From the NCBI RefSeq assembly GCF_001276515.1, contig NZ_LDVZ01000036.1, positions 1 through 8,950 of the forward strand: a stretch of DNA of 8,950 nt, read 5' to 3'. The stretch comes from Haemophilus sp. C1 (GTDB lineage: Bacteria; Pseudomonadota; Gammaproteobacteria; Enterobacterales; Pasteurellaceae). The notes below the pieces were generated by a model that saw only the letters and a program-made list of their open reading frames with translations, was not told the DNA's origin and ran no database searches. This document shows, in pieces, positions 6,113 through 8,950 of the stretch (its first letter is position 1; each line of letters starts with the position of its first letter). Position numbers and translations under genes: made by a program.

Positions 6113-6143
6113 AAAAATGCCTGTGTAAAACAGGCATTTTTTT
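6113..6143. terminator. Bidirectional terminator between lipoprotein gene and metC
   Basis: An 11-bp stem, AAAAATGCCTG (6113-6123) with CAGGCATTTTT (6131-6141), has a 7-base loop. It has a T-run on the plus strand (6137-6143) and an A-run on the left that becomes a T-run for minus-strand transcription. It lies between the two convergent stop codons, about ten bases from metC. Confidence 0.88.
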
Positions 6144-6153
6144 ATCCGCACTT

Positions 6154-7341
6154 TTAGGCAATTCGCTCAAATCCAGCTTTTAAATCTGCAATCAATTCAT
6201 CTACATCTTCAAAGCCGATATGTACACGAATTAATGAACCTGTAAGATTACGTTTAATATTTGGACGAATATGTGCAATTTCTTCTGGTTGATTGCAAAG
6301 AATCAAAGACTCAAACCCTCCCCATGAATAAGCCATAGTGAAAAGCTCAAAATGATCCATAAATTTTGATACTTGCTCTGAGGTTAATCGTTGAGTTAAT
6401 TCAAAAGAAAATAAGCCACTGCTACCACTAAAGTCTCGTAAAAAGAATTCATGACCAGGGCAACTTGGTAAAGCTGGATGGTACACCGTTTTTACTTCTG
6501 GTTGCTCACTTAACCATTTTGCCACTTTAATACTACTTTCCTGATGTTGTTTTAATCGTACACCCAATGTGCGAATACCACGAGCAGTCGTATAAGCAGA
6601 ATCCGCATCCACCATCTGCCCCATTAAATAGGAATGTTCTCTAAGTTGATCCCAAGTTCGCGCATTCGCAACGGCAGTACCAATCATAATATCTGAATGC
6701 CCCACTAAATATTTCGTACCCGCTTGAATAGAAATATCAATGTCATGCTCTAACGCTTTAAATAGAACACCTGCCGACCAAGTATTATCAATCATAATCA
6801 CAATATTAGGGTTCACCTTTCTTGCAGCCTTCACAATAGTCGGAATATCGGGAATTTCCATTGTGATAGAACTCGGTGCCTCCAAAAAAAGTACTTTTGT
6901 ATTCGGTTGAATAAGCGTTGCAATATCAGCACCAATAAGAGGATCATAATAAGTTGTATCAATCTGCATTTTTTTCAGCACAATATTACAGAAATCTTGG
7001 GTTGGCTCGTAAGCTGCACCACTCATTAACACATGGTCGCCAGTTTTTACAAAAGAAAGAATCGAATTAGTGACAGCAGCTGCACCACAAGGATAAAGAT
7101 AACAACCGGCTCCCCCCTCCATTTCGCACATTAAATCTTGTAAAGCAAAATGTGTTAGCGTCCCTCTTCTGCCATAAAATAATTCGCCTTTTGCCCTATG
7201 TTGAGTAGCGTGTTTTTTATCTTCAATACTGTCAAATACTAATGAAGAAGCTCGCTGTAAAACGGGGTTTACGGAGCCTTGCGAAAAACGTTTTTTACGC
7301 CCTGCATGGATAAATGTTGTTGATAGATTGTGTTGTTGCAT
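6154..7341 (-). CDS. metC: Cystathionine beta-lyase
   Basis: This PLP enzyme splits cystathionine into homocysteine, pyruvate and ammonia, the step before methionine synthase; it also has cysteine desulfhydrase side activity in related enzymes. The 395-residue length equals E. coli MetC, and key residues fall at the same numbers: Tyr56 and Arg58 (LFYGRRG), Tyr111 (stacks on PLP), Asp185 (MIDNTW, pyridine nitrogen), Lys210 ([13 protein letters not shown], Schiff base), Trp340 (YSWGGFES) and Arg372 (LIRVHIG, carboxylate binding). This separates it from cystathionine gamma-synthase and gamma-lyase. ATG 7341 is preceded by AAGGTGG at good spacing. It is monocistronic and divergent from the peroxiredoxin gene. 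I see no clear MetJ box (AGACGTCT repeats) upstream. Confidence 0.95.
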   Translation of the reverse strand: MQQHNLSTTFIHAGRKKRFSQGSVNPVLQRASSLVFDSIEDKKHATQHRAKGELFYGRRGTLTHFALQDLMCEMEGGAGCYLYPCGAAAVTNSILSFVKTGDHVLMSGAAYEPTQDFCNIVLKKMQIDTTYYDPLIGADIATLIQPNTKVLFLEAPSSITMEIPDIPTIVKAARKVNPNIVIMIDNTWSAGVLFKALEHDIDISIQAGTKYLVGHSDIMIGTAVANARTWDQLREHSYLMGQMVDADSAYTTARGIRTLGVRLKQHQESSIKVAKWLSEQPEVKTVYHPALPSCPGHEFFLRDFSGSSGLFSFELTQRLTSEQVSKFMDHFELFTMAYSWGGFESLILCNQPEEIAHIRPNIKRNLTGSLIRVHIGFEDVDELIADLKAGFERIA

Positions 7342-7369
7342 ATTTCCACCTTATTTTAGATAAGATTAA

Positions 7370-7398
7370 TTGCTTTAATAGATAAAATCGAGTATAAA
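7370..7398 (+). promoter_or_regulatory. Possible promoter of the peroxiredoxin gene
   Basis: TTGCTT (7370-7375) and TATAAA (7393-7398) are 17 bases apart. Transcription would start near 7405, just before the inverted repeat at 7415-7437. The -35 is weak, and a start within the repeat (TATTCT at 7430-7435) is an alternative. Confidence 0.35.
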
Positions 7399-7414
7399 AA
7401 TGTCGGCGTTTCAA

Positions 7415-7437
7415 ATAGAATTGTGCTGCTATTCTAT
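7415..7437. promoter_or_regulatory. Inverted repeat between metC and peroxiredoxin gene, candidate operator
   Basis: ATAGAAT (7415-7421) and ATTCTAT (7431-7437) are perfect 7-bp arms around a 9-base spacer. The repeat lies in the divergent control region, 41 bases before the peroxiredoxin start. The arms begin and end with ATAG and CTAT, as in OxyR half-sites, but the spacing does not fit the OxyR pattern. It may be a regulator site or an mRNA hairpin. Confidence 0.4.
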
Positions 7438-7478
7438 GTGGCAAAACTTCAACTTAACTTTATATAGGAATTATGACT

Positions 7479-8081
7479 ATGGTATTAGTAACCCGTCAAG
7501 CACCAGATTTTACTTCATCTGCTGTATTAGGCAATGGCGAAATCGTTGATAACTTCAACTTTAAAAAACACATTGCTGGAAAAGCTGCAGTAATCTTTTT
7601 CTACCCATTAGACTTTACCTTTGTTTGCCCTTCTGAGTTAATCGCATTTGACCACCGTTATGAAGAATTCAAAAAACGTGGCGTAGAAGTAGTTGGTGTT
7701 TCTATCGACTCTCAATTCACTCACAATGCATGGCGTAACACCCCAACTGAAAATGGTGGTATTGGCCAAGTTAAATATGCATTAGCAGCAGACGTAAAAC
7801 ACGAAATTGCTCAAGCATACGGTATTGAACATCCTGAAGCAGGCGTTGCATTACGCGCTTCATTCTTAATCGACAAAAATGGCGTCGTTCGTCACCAAGT
7901 AGTAAACGATCTTCCATTAGGTCGTAACATCGATGAAATGTTACGTATGGTTGATGCATTACAATTCCATGAAGATCACGGTGAAGTTTGCCCTGCTCAA
8001 TGGGAAAAAGGTAAAGAAGGGATGAAAGATAACCCTGAAGGCGTTGCAAAATACTTAAAACAAAACGCTGATAAACTTTAA
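7479..8081 (+). CDS. Typical 2-Cys peroxiredoxin (AhpC/PrxC subfamily)
   Basis: A cytoplasmic thiol peroxidase that reduces hydrogen peroxide and organic hydroperoxides. The 200-residue product has the active-site motif P43-xxx-T47-xx-C50 (PLDFTFVCPSE) with peroxidatic Cys50, resolving Cys171 in GEVCPAQW, and Arg126 (GVALRASF). It closely resembles the peroxiredoxin C proteins of Vibrio and other gammaproteobacteria rather than E. coli AhpC. No AhpF-like reductase is adjacent, so thioredoxin is the likely reductant (inferred). It carries GGIG (93-96) but ends AKYLKQNADKL, with YL where hyperoxidation-sensitive eukaryotic enzymes have YF. I chose ATG 7479 because AGGA at 7466-7469 is nine bases away; the ATG at 7473 is only three bases away. 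It is monocistronic with a clear terminator, in a codon style typical of highly expressed genes. Confidence 0.95.
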   Translation: MVLVTRQAPDFTSSAVLGNGEIVDNFNFKKHIAGKAAVIFFYPLDFTFVCPSELIAFDHRYEEFKKRGVEVVGVSIDSQFTHNAWRNTPTENGGIGQVKYALAADVKHEIAQAYGIEHPEAGVALRASFLIDKNGVVRHQVVNDLPLGRNIDEMLRMVDALQFHEDHGEVCPAQWEKGKEGMKDNPEGVAKYLKQNADKL

Positions 8082-8099
8082 TCCGTAATTATTTACAAG

Positions 8100-8124
8100 A
8101 AAGCCACATAATGTGGCTTTTTTT
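8100..8124 (+). terminator. Terminator after the peroxiredoxin gene
   Basis: A 9-bp stem, AAAGCCACA (8100-8108) with TGTGGCTTT (8112-8120), has a 3-base loop and runs directly into seven T (8118-8124). It lies about 20 bases after the stop codon, making the gene a single-gene unit separate from pgsA. Confidence 0.88.
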
Positions 8125-8181
8125 ATATTCTTAGATACTTTAGAATAGGTGTATCTCTAACACCAAGAGCGGTTCATTTCT

Positions 8182-8739
8182 ATGAAATTTAATATTCCTA
8201 TTTTCCTAACGATGTTTCGCGTAATCCTGATTCCGTTTTTCGTGATTGCATTTTATTTACCTATCGAATCCTCCCCTTTTATTACTACATTAATATTCTT
8301 TATTGCCGGTGTTACTGATTGGCTAGATGGTTATTTGGCCCGTAAATGGAAGCAAACTACAAGGTTTGGCGCTTTTTTGGATCCTGTTGCGGATAAAGTA
8401 ATGGTTGTCGCAGCCTTGGTTCTCATCGTTGAATATCAACACTCTCTTTGGATTACGATTCCTGCCATTATTATGATTTCTCGCGAAATTATTATTTCTG
8501 CATTACGTGAATGGATGGCTGAACTCGGAGAGCGTAGTAAAGTTGCAGTTTCTTGGTGGGGAAAATGGAAAACCACGGCGCAAATGTTAGCACTAGGCGG
8601 ATTATTATGGCGTTATAACAACTATATGGAAATAGCAGCAATTATCTTACTTTATATCGCCGCTATTTTAACTATATGGTCAATGATCCAATATTTACAA
8701 GCAGCAAAAGGTAGCTTACTGGATAATATTCAATTATAA
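8182..8739 (+). CDS. pgsA: CDP-diacylglycerol--glycerol-3-phosphate 3-phosphatidyltransferase
   Basis: This inner-membrane enzyme makes phosphatidylglycerophosphate from CDP-diacylglycerol and glycerol-3-phosphate, the committed step to phosphatidylglycerol and cardiolipin. The 185-residue product carries the complete CDP-alcohol phosphatidyltransferase motif D46-xx-D49-G50-xx-A53-R54-x8-G63-xxx-D67-xxx-D71, all metal and substrate residues intact. Hydrophobic segments lie at about 8-27, 33-45, 72-85, 90-105, 125-142 and 148-168. The length fits the bacterial family. Start: ATG 8182, with only a weak purine-rich ribosome site (AAGAGCGG at 8165-8172). I see no strong promoter or terminator of its own; transcription may begin in 8125-8160. 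pgsA followed by tRNA-Gly is also the E. coli order (pgsA-glyW-cysT-leuZ). Confidence 0.95.
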   Translation: MKFNIPIFLTMFRVILIPFFVIAFYLPIESSPFITTLIFFIAGVTDWLDGYLARKWKQTTRFGAFLDPVADKVMVVAALVLIVEYQHSLWITIPAIIMISREIIISALREWMAELGERSKVAVSWWGKWKTTAQMLALGGLLWRYNNYMEIAAIILLYIAAILTIWSMIQYLQAAKGSLLDNIQL

Positions 8740-8784
8740 ATTTAAATAAAACACAGTTATTTTTTATGATAACCGTCTATATTT

Positions 8785-8862
8785 GAGTTATTTTTAAGCA
8801 AATAAAATATTTTTTATTTTTTTCGTTTGACAGTAATATATAAATCCGTAAAATACGCCCCG
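8785..8862 (+). promoter_or_regulatory. Strong stable-RNA promoter of the tRNA-Gly gene, with AT-rich upstream element
   Basis: A perfect -35 TTGACA (8827-8832) and a -10 TAAAAT (8849-8854) are spaced 16 bases apart, followed by a GC-rich discriminator ACGCCCCG (8855-8862). About 40 bases of nearly pure A/T (8785-8825) precede it and resemble an UP element. This layout is typical of rRNA and tRNA promoters under growth-rate and stringent control. A leader of roughly 30 bases would be removed from the tRNA 5' end by RNase P. Confidence 0.8.
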
Positions 8863-8894
8863 TTGTCACGCAGCAATGCTGATTAGTGATAAAT

Positions 8895-8950
<56 letters not shown>

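Noticed and set aside
6144..6153. TCCGCACTT near the metC stop as an uptake signal
   Set aside because: One mismatch at the first position of the core; treated as a degenerate copy and not counted.
7415..7460. OxyR binding site upstream of the peroxiredoxin gene
   Set aside because: The ATAG and CTAT elements are present, but their 19-base offset does not fit the 11-base periodicity of the OxyR motif.
7342..7478. MetJ operator upstream of metC
   Set aside because: No tandem AGACGTCT-like 8-mers could be seen.
8755..8775. Short hairpin (GTTAT/ATAAC) after pgsA as a terminator
   Set aside because: Only five A/T-rich pairs and no T-run after the stem.

Overview
The window looks like chromosomal DNA from a Haemophilus (Pasteurellaceae), most likely H. 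influenzae or a close relative such as H. haemolyticus. The evidence is an AT-rich composition, seven exact copies of the 9-base Haemophilus uptake signal (AAGTGCGGT or its complement) in 8.95 kb, and a gene order recalled as matching the HI0117-HI0123 neighbourhood of H. influenzae. It reads as ordinary core chromosome. I see no phage, insertion sequence, CRISPR array, toxin or defence cassette.

Layout, left to right. A 3'-truncated initiator tRNA-fMet gene (minus strand) has a strong promoter and is divergent from mltA, a lipoprotein lytic transglycosylase. mltA overlaps tcdA (tRNA ct6A37 dehydratase) by one base. After a terminator comes znuA, a periplasmic zinc-binding protein with a very large histidine-rich loop and a possible metal-regulator operator next to its start. 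znuA converges on a small membrane-protein gene of unknown function. That gene lies downstream of mpl (murein tripeptide ligase) on the minus strand, with its own promoter and with mpl's terminator in between. mpl is divergent from an uncharacterised lipoprotein gene, which converges on metC (cystathionine beta-lyase) across a shared bidirectional terminator. metC is divergent from a typical 2-Cys peroxiredoxin gene. Last come pgsA (phosphatidylglycerophosphate synthase) and the 5' part of a tRNA-Gly(GCC) gene with a textbook stable-RNA promoter.

Functionally this is a set of housekeeping genes rather than one pathway. MltA releases anhydromuropeptides from the cell wall and Mpl re-uses the released tripeptide, so two steps of peptidoglycan turnover lie near each other but in separate transcription units. 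ZnuA supplies zinc, MetC makes homocysteine for methionine, the peroxiredoxin removes peroxides and PgsA makes anionic phospholipid. Both edges keep gene orders also found in E. coli: fMet tRNA genes next to mltA, and pgsA followed by a tRNA-Gly operon.

The points most worth checking are the two genes I do not recall at these positions in H. influenzae Rd (the lipoprotein and the peroxiredoxin), the Fur-type palindrome at znuA, the inverted repeat between metC and the peroxiredoxin gene, the ZnuA histidine tract, and uptake signals used as terminator stems. No clearly new multi-gene system is visible.
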